NCBI GenBank assembly: GCA_016194835.1
Contig: JACQAU010000023.1
Span: 1-5,534 of the forward strand
DNA: 5,534 bases
Origin: Deltaproteobacteria bacterium
Lineage (GTDB): Bacteria; Bdellovibrionota; UBA1018
Direction: 5' to 3'
Shown here piece by piece: positions 1-5,534 of this stretch (the first letter of the stretch is position 1; the number at the start of each line of letters is the position of its first letter). The notes below the pieces were generated by a model. It made no database searches. It saw only the letters and a program-made list of their open reading frames with translations, and was not told where the DNA came from. The translations under genes were made by a program, and so were the position numbers.

Positions 1-303
1 ATGTTGAACAAATTCAGGATCTCCCCATTTCTCTGATGTTAAAATTATAGGTATATCTGTTAATACCGTGCTTTTTTGTATACGTTCAATAAATTCAAGA
101 CAAACATCTTTTTTTATTTTGTTTTCAAGTAGTAAAAACTCCTTGTGCAAAATAACCAAATCCGTATTGCTGCCATGTAGCATGAGCATTTGCCAAGCTT
201 CTTCAGGATCATTTGATAAGATAAGAGCAATGCCCTTTTTCTGAAATACTTGAGCGATTTCATGCGATGCGTCGACATGAGGGTTCAATAGAAGGATTTT
301 CAT
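1..303 (-). CDS. Degenerate CheY-like receiver-domain protein (N-terminal part, runs off left edge)
   Basis: The ATG is at 303-301 and 101 codons are visible before the window edge. The start is supported by a purine-rich GAAGAGAGAG stretch a few bases upstream. The alternating pattern fits a (beta-alpha)5 receiver: beta1 KILLLNP (2-8), helix EIAQVFQKKG (15-24), beta2 IALILS (25-30), helix 32-43, beta3 DLVIL (48-52), and beta4 DIPIILTS (83-90) ending in the usual Thr/Ser. The key acidic residues are missing. The pair after beta1 is replaced by N7-P8, and the phospho-acceptor position after DLVIL is H53. It would therefore not be phosphorylated in the canonical way and is better called a pseudo-receiver, used for protein-protein contacts. 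Any output domain lies outside the window. It is transcribed divergently from the bactofilin operon. The fold call rests on pattern only, and other Rossmann-like folds are possible. Confidence 0.6.
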   Translation of the reverse strand, partial: MKILLLNPHVDASHEIAQVFQKKGIALILSNDPEEAWQMLMLHGSNTDLVILHKEFLLLENKIKKDVCLEFIERIQKSTVLTDIPIILTSEKWGDPEFVQH

Positions 304-335
304 CAACTCTCTCTTCGGTAAAAACGTCTAAGAAG

Positions 336-364
336 TTGACACTATTTATTCAGATCGATATTGT
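336..364 (+). promoter_or_regulatory. Sigma70-type promoter of the membrane protein-bactofilin operon
   Basis: A perfect -35 box TTGACA (336-341) is followed by a 17-bp spacer and TATTGT (359-364), which matches 4 of 6 bases of the -10 consensus. The start point would fall near 371, leaving a leader of only about 10 nt before the ATG at 381, with no Shine-Dalgarno motif in it. The gap 304-380 also separates the divergent receiver gene, for which I found no convincing promoter. Confidence 0.6.
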
Positions 365-380
365 TTGATTCTTAACTAAA

Positions 381-1112
381 ATGAAACAAGATTTTATAAA
401 TTTATTCATCTTTAAAGACCACCTTACTTCTCGCACTTTTCAAGTGCCATTTGTTTGGCTCAGAAGGCTAAATCTTATTTTGTTAATTGTTCTATTACTT
501 CTAGCAAGTACCACTATAGTATCGACAAGATACCTTTTGATTAAATATACAAAAAAACAAAATCAAATCATTGTACTTGAGAAGGAAATCCAGGAACTAA
601 AACAAGTTCAAACTGTAAAAAAAGAACAAAGCTTACCTCAACCACCTGCACAACCACTTTCACAACCAACAACCAACATAACATTACCTGATCCAGCTTC
701 TCTCAATATTCGCCTTGCTGAGCCAAAAGCAAAATGGATAGGCAATAATCTCGATGTACAATTTAATATTCAATACATTAAGGAAGATGGCGGAAATCAA
801 CAGGGGAAAATATTAATCTTAGCCAGAGGGCCAGAAATTTTATTAGCCTACCCAAGTGGTGCACTAAACGTTAAAGAATTAAAGTCTTTTCTAAATCCAG
901 ATAAAGGCGAATTTTTTTCTGTAAGTCGCTTTAGAATAGGAAACACAAAATTTGGTCTAGTTTTACAAAAGGAATATATTAGTGAGGTTCAAATATTAAT
1001 TTTTAACAAAGACAACGAATTATTATTAGTTGAGGCAATCATTCCTGAAAAAATGTCTAAAAAAACAACTAACAAACAAGCCACACCCATACCAACGAGT
1101 TCACCACAATGA
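381..1112 (+). CDS. Single-pass membrane protein with coiled coil and beta-rich periplasmic domain; probable bactofilin partner
   Basis: This is a 243-residue protein of unrecognised family. In order it shows a basic cytoplasmic tail (1-30) with an R18-T-F-Q-V-P23 motif, one transmembrane helix (about 31-48), a charged heptad-like coiled coil (about 55-83), a Pro/Gln-rich linker (85-106), a beta-rich domain (about 107-222) and a K/T/P tail. Positive residues R18, R28 and R29 place the N-terminus inside. The tail-helix-coil layout is like that of M23 endopeptidases encoded with bactofilins, such as LmdC, whose cytoplasmic tail binds bactofilin. No HxxxD or HxH zinc motif is present, so it is not an M23 enzyme. 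It could instead belong with the transmembrane/coiled-coil proteins found beside bactofilins in gammaproteobacteria (DUF6776-like); this is a guess. It overlaps the bactofilin gene by 4 bp. ATG 381 is the only Met start before the helix, but it lacks a ribosome site. Confidence 0.8.
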   Translation: MKQDFINLFIFKDHLTSRTFQVPFVWLRRLNLILLIVLLLLASTTIVSTRYLLIKYTKKQNQIIVLEKEIQELKQVQTVKKEQSLPQPPAQPLSQPTTNITLPDPASLNIRLAEPKAKWIGNNLDVQFNIQYIKEDGGNQQGKILILARGPEILLAYPSGALNVKELKSFLNPDKGEFFSVSRFRIGNTKFGLVLQKEYISEVQILIFNKDNELLLVEAIIPEKMSKKTTNKQATPIPTSSPQ

Positions 1113-1450
1113 CCACAATCGAAGAAACTACACTTACCATCATTGCTGAAGAAACAAAACTAGAAGGCAAACTACAACTGAATCATATAACACGTATTCA
1201 TGGAACAATCAGTGGTGATGTTATTGCTAAAAAAGGGAGTACTGTTATTCTTTGTGAGACTGGAGTCATAGAAGGCAATATCCAAGGAGATGAAGTTATA
1301 ATTGCTGGTTTTATAAAAGGCGATATTTCTGCAACCTCAAAAATAGTACTTGCATCATCAGGAAGGGTTATTGGCAACATCAAAACACCCTCATTATCTC
1401 TAGAGCATGGTGCTTACTTTGAAGGCAATTCACAAATGGATAATCTATAA
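1109..1450 (+). CDS. Bactofilin (polymer-forming cytoskeletal protein)
   Basis: A 113-residue protein that is almost entirely the bactofilin right-handed beta-helix core (about residues 9-108). Repeated short turns of the G-x-I-x-G type are visible (IHGTISG, EGNIQG, IKGDI, RVIGNI). The closing block TPSLSLEHGAYFEGNSQM is highly characteristic of the family. Bactofilins polymerise without nucleotides into filaments or sheets under the inner membrane and position cell-wall or envelope proteins. The N-terminal tail is only about 8 residues, acidic and Thr-rich, with no evident hydrophobic membrane-targeting peptide. The family's usual Gly-Glu-Gly before TKxEG is A-E-E here. Its ATG overlaps the preceding stop (ATGA, 1109-1112), so translation is probably coupled and the two proteins are made in similar amounts. 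Membrane recruitment may depend on that partner (inference). Its stop overlaps the 3' end of the convergent M16 gene by 6 bp. Confidence 0.93.
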   Translation: MTTIEETTLTIIAEETKLEGKLQLNHITRIHGTISGDVIAKKGSTVILCETGVIEGNIQGDEVIIAGFIKGDISATSKIVLASSGRVIGNIKTPSLSLEHGAYFEGNSQMDNL

Positions 1451-2553
1451 TAAACTATCAAGCCTAATTTGTTTTATTTTTTTAAAATCACTTTCTTTTA
1501 AACTCTTTAAAAGAGGCTTAGGATCCCCTGCAATTACAATTGTAACCTTATCTAATAAAAAATATTTTTTCACTGCTTGTATCACTTCTTGATGTGTGAC
1601 TTGTTTTATTTTTGGTATAAAATCATTAATATACTGATCACCAAGGCCAAAAACATAACCAATCAGCCAATTTAAAGCAACCACCTGTAGAGTAGAAACG
1701 CTCAAAGAATAACTACCTATTAAGTAATCTTTAGACATCTTGATTTCTTCTTCTGAAATACCACCACCTTCGAAATCTTTTAGTATCTCTAAAGTTTTTT
1801 TAATTAATTGGCCTATTGTTTCATTTTTTGTAGATGAAGAAACAGAAAACTCTGCAAAATTCTTATTATAAACAAAATAGCTTTCAATAGCATAAGTTAA
1901 TGCTAATTTATCACGTATAATGGAGTTGAGCCTGCTATTGAAATATTCTCCCAATAAAGCATTAGCAACTAAAAGCGCATGATGCTCCGGCGCATAGATC
2001 AATGGTGCTTTAAACCCTATTTTTACTTGAGCTTGATTAAGTCCTAATCTCTCAACTAACAAAATTTCATCTTTTTTAGTTGCAAGACGCTTATCTTCAT
2101 AAATAATCAAATCCTTTTTTTTATTTTCACTATTCCAAACAGTCCCAGAAGTCCAAGACCCCCCAGATCCAAAGACAGATTGTACCTTTTTTTGAAATAA
2201 ACTTTTATCAACCTTGCCGACTACTAAAAAAAGTGCATTCTTTGGTGAAAAACAAGTCTGATAACAGCCCGGGCCAGTTCTTTTGTGTTCATCCCCTGCA
2301 CACCACGATCCAATGTGGAAGCTACCAGTTCTGCTGTACCAGCTTTTCCTTTTGGATCATTTTGAAATCCACAATTCATAACCAAAGAAATATCAATTAC
2401 TGGAATATTTTGATTTACAAACCAGGCGATTTTCAATCCATTGGGCAAAGTTTCGATTTCGGGGAGAGGCAATTTGATCTCTGAAGCACCTGAAGCAAAA
2501 GAAAAGATATTATTAGTAAACAATAAAATAGAGAAAAAATATAAATTTCTCAT
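1445..2553 (-). pseudogene. Broken M16B peptidase-like subunit (non-catalytic partner), internal deletion plus frameshift
   Basis: Two pieces of one M16 gene lie in different frames. The N-terminal piece (2553-2224, 109 codons, tag stop) has a signal peptide (hydrophobic 4-20, probable cleavage near SGAS) and the start of an M16 domain (LPNGLKIAW). The HxxEH position reads E75-x-x-A78-S79, so it is non-catalytic. The C-terminal piece ends at 1445; its homology begins near 2263 (YQTCFSPKNALFLVVG), upstream of the first in-frame start codon, a TTG at 2110. It carries SRL-IIRDKLALTY with the Arg and Tyr seven residues apart. Aligning both pieces with the sibling M16 gene shows about 105 codons missing between V97 of the first piece and Tyr-Gln-Thr of the second. 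The ATG overlaps the preceding stop (2550-2553), as expected of a subunit gene. A true deletion or an assembly error could explain it; a simple single-base error cannot. Confidence 0.85.
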
Positions 2554-3881
2554 TTTTTCTGACCTTTTTCGGGTAACATAATAACCACGGTCCTATTATT
2601 TTGGCCCAAATAGCGTTGAGCCACCCTCTTGACATCGGCTGAAGTTACTCTTAAATATTTTGTTAAATCTTCGGCAAAACGATTGGGATCTTCAAAAATC
2701 ATCATAACCGTTCCTATAAGTTGTCCCAAACCGTAAGGAGTTCTCACATTATCAACTAAACCCACAGTAAGCTGTTTGACAGCCATTTTAATTTCATCAT
2801 CGAGCACTCCCTTTTCTTGAACTTCTTTTATTAAATTTTGCAATACAACCTCAACCTCTTCGACATTTTTTTCTTCCCTCATCGTACCCGAAATAATAAA
2901 TAATCCATTATAAGTTGGAGTGTAAGCAGTACCAGAAATATTTAAGGCGATATTTTTTTCTTCTACAATACTGTGATAAGCGCGTGAACTGGTACCCTCA
3001 AATAATATATTTGCTAATACATCCAACGCATAAGAATCATCATCTAAAGCTGACGTCACATGATATGCCATTGCAAATTGAGAAGACAACACCTGGTCAT
3101 ATAGCGTGTATCTTCTTTCTTCGTCCTGTTCTATCTCTTGAGGAATGTTTCTTGGGGGTCTGGTAAAACCTGTAATTTTTTCATAATATTTTGCAATTAA
3201 TGAAAAAGCAGCACTTGATTGAAAATCTCCAACTAGCACCAAAGTAATATTTCCTGGTTGATAATAGGTTTGGTAAAACGAAGTAATGTCTTTTAATGTA
3301 AAATTTAATAAATCTTGAAGGATTCCTATAACGGGAAATCTATAGGGGTGTCTCTTATAAGCCAAGGCCCAGAGCGTTTCTTGTATTTTTCCTGATGGAA
3401 CATTTTCGGTCCTGAGTTTCCTTTCCTCTAAGACCACTTGTCTTTCTGAGTTTAAAATTTCATCACTAAGCTGCAAATTAACAAGTCTGTCGGATTCCAT
3501 AGCAATGACTTTTTCTAAAAGATCTGGTGTAAACGTCCCATGAAAAACAGTGTAATCTCTTGTAGTATAGGCATTAACTTCTGCACCTTTGGCTTCGAGT
3601 TCAAGAAAAAACTGCTTAGGGCCATATTTTTTTGTACCCTTAAACATGAGGTGTTCAAAGAGATGGGACAGTCCAGTGCCACCTAAGTTTTCGTCTACAG
3701 AGCCAACCTTGACCCAAGTCTGGTAAGTAATAATTGGGAAGGTGTGATCTTCGACAAAAATCATAGTCAGCCCATTGGATAATGTTTTTTTCTCTAACGT
3801 GAGAGGTATACCAAGACCTTCTATTTTTTGCTTACACGAAGTAGAAATAAGAAGTAATAAAAGAATTAATCGTAAGCGCAC
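2550..3881 (-). CDS. M16 family zinc metallopeptidase, lipoprotein, catalytic subunit
   Basis: The product has 443 residues, normal for a two-domain M16B protein. It starts at GTG (3881-3879). No Shine-Dalgarno is seen, but the start is supported because it gives a complete lipoprotein signal: MRLR, a Leu-rich core (5-12) and STS-C16. Lys17 after the Cys does not favour inner-membrane retention, so an outer-membrane lipoprotein is likely. The zinc/catalytic motif H73-L-F-E76-H77 is present, and the distal zinc ligand E153 lies 76 residues after H77 (VVLEERK), the exact family spacing. The C-terminal half (about 215-430) is the second M16 domain. At the place where other subunits have an Arg-Tyr pair it reads V306 and L313, so activity would need a partner subunit. 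M16B enzymes degrade peptides in the periplasm; the substrate is unknown. The gene lies 25 bp after the epimerase gene and overlaps the next M16 gene by 4 bp. Confidence 0.93.
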   Translation of the reverse strand: MRLRLILLLLLISTSCKQKIEGLGIPLTLEKKTLSNGLTMIFVEDHTFPIITYQTWVKVGSVDENLGGTGLSHLFEHLMFKGTKKYGPKQFFLELEAKGAEVNAYTTRDYTVFHGTFTPDLLEKVIAMESDRLVNLQLSDEILNSERQVVLEERKLRTENVPSGKIQETLWALAYKRHPYRFPVIGILQDLLNFTLKDITSFYQTYYQPGNITLVLVGDFQSSAAFSLIAKYYEKITGFTRPPRNIPQEIEQDEERRYTLYDQVLSSQFAMAYHVTSALDDDSYALDVLANILFEGTSSRAYHSIVEEKNIALNISGTAYTPTYNGLFIISGTMREEKNVEEVEVVLQNLIKEVQEKGVLDDEIKMAVKQLTVGLVDNVRTPYGLGQLIGTVMMIFEDPNRFAEDLTKYLRVTSADVKRVAQRYLGQNNRTVVIMLPEKGQKK

Positions 3882-3906
3882 TAATATAACGTAGCACAGA
3901 TGTTTA

Positions 3907-4881
3907 TCAAAGCCATGAATATTTTTTGTACCATTTTATTGTATCCAAAAGGCCGTCTGATAAATTAGTCTCTGCAGAAAAACCAAAACCTTTTCTTGCC
4001 TTCTCCCCTGAACAAATCCAATAATCTGGTCTAAGTTCGTGTAGTTTGTCATTATTTAACGGGTACGTTCGTCCAGATAGTTTGCTATACCAAGACAAAC
4101 CATGAGCACCTATTATCAAAGCTACATCTGGAATTCTAAATTTGAAAATCTTCTTATTAAGATGCTTTGCTATTGTTGTCATAAGCTCTTCGTATGTAAA
4201 AATATTATCATTTGTTAAATAAAAAATTTCACCTCGTATATTAGAAAATGCTGCCTTTATAATTCCATGGCAAAGGTCTCTAACATGAATTGCAGTATAA
4301 TATTTCTGTCCATTGAACATAGGGACAATATGTCGTGAAACTGTTTTAAAAAAAAGCAGTGTGGCTTTATCTTTCGGACCATAAACCATGGGAGGACGTA
4401 AAATTATAATAGGAATTTTGCTATTATATTTAGAAAGCTCTTTTTCGGCTTGTAGCTTGCTCTCTCCATATGCTGAAACAGGAGCGTCGGTGTCTAGTTC
4501 AGATCGAGGCGTTAACGAATGAGAAGGACCACCGGCAGCTAAGCTAGAAACAAAAATAAAATTTTTTACCGGATATCCGACTTCACCAATAGCTTGGGCA
4601 AGCTTGCGTGTTCCCTCAGTATTAATCCTAAAATAATCCTCTCGACTGGAAGCAAAAATCGTCCCTGCCAAGTGAAAAATATAATCCATCCCCTGCACTG
4701 CTTGTTTAAGAGATGCTAGATCAGCAAATGAAGCGTCAACACGTTTATATTTTAGATTTTTTAAGTTTTCATCACTAGAAGTAGCACGAAGCATTGCATG
4801 CACTTCTAGGTCCTCTTTTTGTAAACATTCAATTAGAGTGCTTCCTACAAATCCACTTGCTCCAGCTACTAATGCTTTCAT
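3907..4881 (-). CDS. NAD(P)-dependent epimerase/dehydratase (extended SDR)
   Basis: A full-length 324-residue extended short-chain dehydrogenase. The Rossmann dinucleotide motif G7-A-S-G10-F-V-G13 opens the protein. D49 (RVDA) and the LAG turn (71-73) follow, then the active site: Ser in VSS (112-113), Y138-G-E-S-K142, and the downstream RPPMVYGP strand (162-169) typical of sugar-nucleotide epimerases and 3-beta-HSD-like members. The C-terminal substrate-binding part (about 190-324) is divergent, so sugar nucleotide, steroid-like or flavonoid-like substrates cannot be told apart. It has no signal peptide, so it is cytosolic. It is the first gene of a minus-strand operon with two M16 genes 25 bp downstream; a functional link to them is not evident. 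The ATG at 4881-4879 has no ribosome-binding motif, and a TATAAT sits five bases upstream of it. Confidence 0.9.
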   Translation of the reverse strand: MKALVAGASGFVGSTLIECLQKEDLEVHAMLRATSSDENLKNLKYKRVDASFADLASLKQAVQGMDYIFHLAGTIFASSREDYFRINTEGTRKLAQAIGEVGYPVKNFIFVSSLAAGGPSHSLTPRSELDTDAPVSAYGESKLQAEKELSKYNSKIPIIILRPPMVYGPKDKATLLFFKTVSRHIVPMFNGQKYYTAIHVRDLCHGIIKAAFSNIRGEIFYLTNDNIFTYEELMTTIAKHLNKKIFKFRIPDVALIIGAHGLSWYSKLSGRTYPLNNDKLHELRPDYWICSGEKARKGFGFSAETNLSDGLLDTIKWYKKYSWL

Positions 4882-4895
4882 ACTTAATTATATTG

Positions 4896-4923
4896 AGTAT
4901 CTAATACAAACGACTCGTGTCAA
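4896..4923 (-). promoter_or_regulatory. Sigma70-type promoter of the epimerase-M16 operon
   Basis: On the minus strand a perfect TTGACA (4923-4918) is followed by a 16-bp spacer and GATACT (4901-4896), which matches 4 of 6 bases of the -10 consensus. Transcription would start near 4889, giving a leader of about 8 nt. A second, perfect -10-like TATAAT lies at 4892-4887 without a matching -35. If used, it would give a leaderless message starting at the ATG. Confidence 0.55.
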
Positions 4924-4924
4924 T

Positions 4925-4945
4925 AGAGCTCTTGGAGAGCTCTTG
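4925..4945. repeat. Tandem GAGCTCTTG repeat that also forms a 7-bp hairpin
   Basis: GAGCTCTTG occurs at 4926-4934 and again at 4937-4945, an 11-bp period close to one helical turn. The same stretch contains the inverted repeat AGAGCTC (4925-4931) and GAGCTCT (4937-4943) with a 5-nt loop. No T-run follows on either strand, so it is not an intrinsic terminator. It lies directly upstream of the -35 box of the epimerase promoter, a place where a regulator could bind; that role is inferred. Confidence 0.45.
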
Positions 4946-5015
4946 AAACATCTGTATAACTCAAAACTAATTGAAATTATTGATCTTTTTAAATAATGTC
5001 TTTTTCCCAATCTTC

Positions 5016-5045
5016 TTGCTAATAGCGCGTGTTGTAAGTTATAAA
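5016..5045 (+). promoter_or_regulatory. Probable ald promoter
   Basis: TTGCTA (5016-5021, 4 of 6 matches to the -35 consensus) is followed by an 18-bp spacer and TATAAA (5040-5045, 5 of 6 matches to the -10). The start point would be near 5052, giving a leader of about 25 nt that includes the ribosome site. Six-base inverted arms CGTGTT (5028-5033) and AACACG (5051-5056) are centred on the -10 box and could be an operator. Confidence 0.5.
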
Positions 5046-5066
5046 AGCATAACACGGCAAGACATT

Positions 5067-5071
5067 GGAGG
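5067..5071 (+). promoter_or_regulatory. Ribosome-binding site of ald
   Basis: GGAGG lies five bases before the ATG at 5077 and fixes that start. It is the only strong Shine-Dalgarno motif in the window; the starts at 381, 3881 and 4881 have none. Confidence 0.85.
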
Positions 5072-5076
5072 CTTTT

Positions 5077-5534
5077 ATGATAGTAGGTGTACCAAAAGAA
5101 ATCAAAAATAAAGAATACAGAGTAGGAATGGTCATAGCGGGTGTGCGAACACTGACACAAGCCGGACACAAAGTAATAGTTCAACACAATGCTGGATTAG
5201 GAGCTGGTCTTAGTAATGAAGATTACAGAAAAGCTGGTGCCACCATGGTTGAAACCGCAAAAGAAGTTTATGACAAAGCTGAAATGATCGTTAAAGTAAA
5301 AGAACCACTTCCTGAAGAATATTCCTATTTGAGAGATGGACAGATCTTATACACCTATCTCCACCTGGCAGCAGAAGAGAGACTAGCAAAAGCACTAATG
5401 GAAAGAAAAATTATTGGCATTGCTTATGAAACAATCCAACGCGATGACGGGACTCTCCCCTTGTTAGCACCCATGAGCGCAGTTGCAGGTCGGATGGCGA
5501 CACAGATTGGTGCAACTTATCTTCAGCATGACAA
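5077..5534 (+). CDS. ald: Alanine dehydrogenase (N-terminal 152 codons, runs off right edge)
   Basis: Catalyses the reversible NAD-dependent deamination of L-alanine to pyruvate and ammonium in the cytosol, linking alanine use to central carbon and nitrogen metabolism. The visible part is the N-terminal substrate domain. It starts MIVGVPKEIKNKEYR and has the family residues at their standard numbers: R15 and K75 (VKVKEPLPEEY), which bind pyruvate, and the catalytic H96 (TYLHLAAEE). The block PLLAPMSAVAGRMATQIGA (about 129-147) leads to the NAD-binding domain, which lies beyond the window. Family members are about 370 residues, so roughly 40% is present. The frame is open to the last base with no defect. 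The start is set by GGAGG five bases upstream. It is divergent from the epimerase operon and has its own likely promoter, so it is probably regulated separately. The related transhydrogenase alpha subunit is less likely given the exact active-site match. Confidence 0.95.
   Translation, partial: MIVGVPKEIKNKEYRVGMVIAGVRTLTQAGHKVIVQHNAGLGAGLSNEDYRKAGATMVETAKEVYDKAEMIVKVKEPLPEEYSYLRDGQILYTYLHLAAEERLAKALMERKIIGIAYETIQRDDGTLPLLAPMSAVAGRMATQIGATYLQHD

Noticed and set aside
1198..1383. 61-codon minus-strand open frame inside the bactofilin gene
   Set aside because: Mirror of the repetitive beta-helix codons; no start signal and no homology pattern.
1494..1514. 9-bp hairpin TCTTTTAAA / TTTAAAAGA with a 3-nt loop, as a terminator for the bactofilin operon
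   Set aside because: The stem is almost all A/T, has no T-run after it, and lies inside the M16 coding sequence; chance palindromes of this type are common in AT-rich DNA.
1407..1592. 61-codon plus-strand open frame
   Set aside because: Overlaps the bactofilin C-terminus in another frame and runs antisense into the M16 tail; its sequence is a shadow of both.
1445..2110. Independent gene starting at TTG 2110 (221 residues)
   Set aside because: M16 homology continues in the same frame upstream of the TTG to about 2263, no ribosome site precedes it and there is no signal peptide; it is the tail of the broken gene.
2115..2122. Run of eight A (minus strand) as the site of the frame break
   Set aside because: The frame is consistent on both sides of this run (ENKKKDLIIY continues the M16 pattern); the break is upstream near 2263.
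2224..2300. Programmed frameshift joining the two M16 frames
   Set aside because: About 105 conserved residues are missing at the switch point, so shifting frame would not restore a normal M16 protein, and no slippery motif with a structure is evident at the junction.
2233..2484. 83-codon plus-strand open frame
   Set aside because: Antisense to the N-terminal piece of the broken M16 gene; no coding character.
2915..3166. 83-codon plus-strand open frame
   Set aside because: Antisense to the well-supported M16 catalytic gene, with no domain-like pattern.
4888..5187. 99-codon minus-strand open frame
   Set aside because: It lies antisense to the start of ald and across the divergent promoter region, and its product is Cys/Tyr/Phe-rich with no recognisable pattern.

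Overview
This AT-rich window carries protein genes only; I see no RNA genes, mobile elements or CRISPR. The content suggests a Gram-negative bacterium: a bactofilin with a membrane partner, a lipoprotein-type M16 metallopeptidase with a second M16 gene, an extended SDR, and alanine dehydrogenase. The mix resembles deltaproteobacteria or Bdellovibrionota. That is an impression from gene content and was not tested.

Layout, left to right. Positions 1-303 (minus) hold the N-terminal part of a CheY-like receiver protein that lacks the usual phospho-acceptor residues. From a 77-bp divergent gap, a plus-strand two-gene operon runs from 381 to 1450. It encodes a single-pass membrane protein and a bactofilin, coupled by an ATGA overlap. 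A minus-strand operon, read from 4881 down to 1445, meets it tail to tail with a 6-bp overlap of the 3' ends. In transcription order it encodes an NAD(P)-binding epimerase/dehydratase, an HxxEH-containing M16 zinc peptidase lipoprotein, and a second M16 gene that is broken. Positions 4882-5076 form a divergent promoter region, and from 5077 to the right edge lies the first 40% or so of alanine dehydrogenase (ald).

Two points matter most. First, the membrane protein next to the bactofilin has the N-terminal layout of bactofilin-associated M23 peptidases (cytoplasmic basic tail with an RxFxVP motif, one transmembrane helix, coiled coil). However, its periplasmic domain is a beta-rich unit with no visible M23 zinc ligands. 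The pair therefore looks like a cytoskeleton-to-envelope scaffold, not a peptidoglycan hydrolase system.

Second, the two M16 genes split the active-site residues as in known M16B heterodimers: the first has HxxEH plus the distal Glu, and the second has the Arg-Tyr pair. The second gene has lost about 105 codons internally and changes frame at about 2263, so the complex is probably dead here unless this is an assembly error. No stretch over 300 bases lacks a gene.
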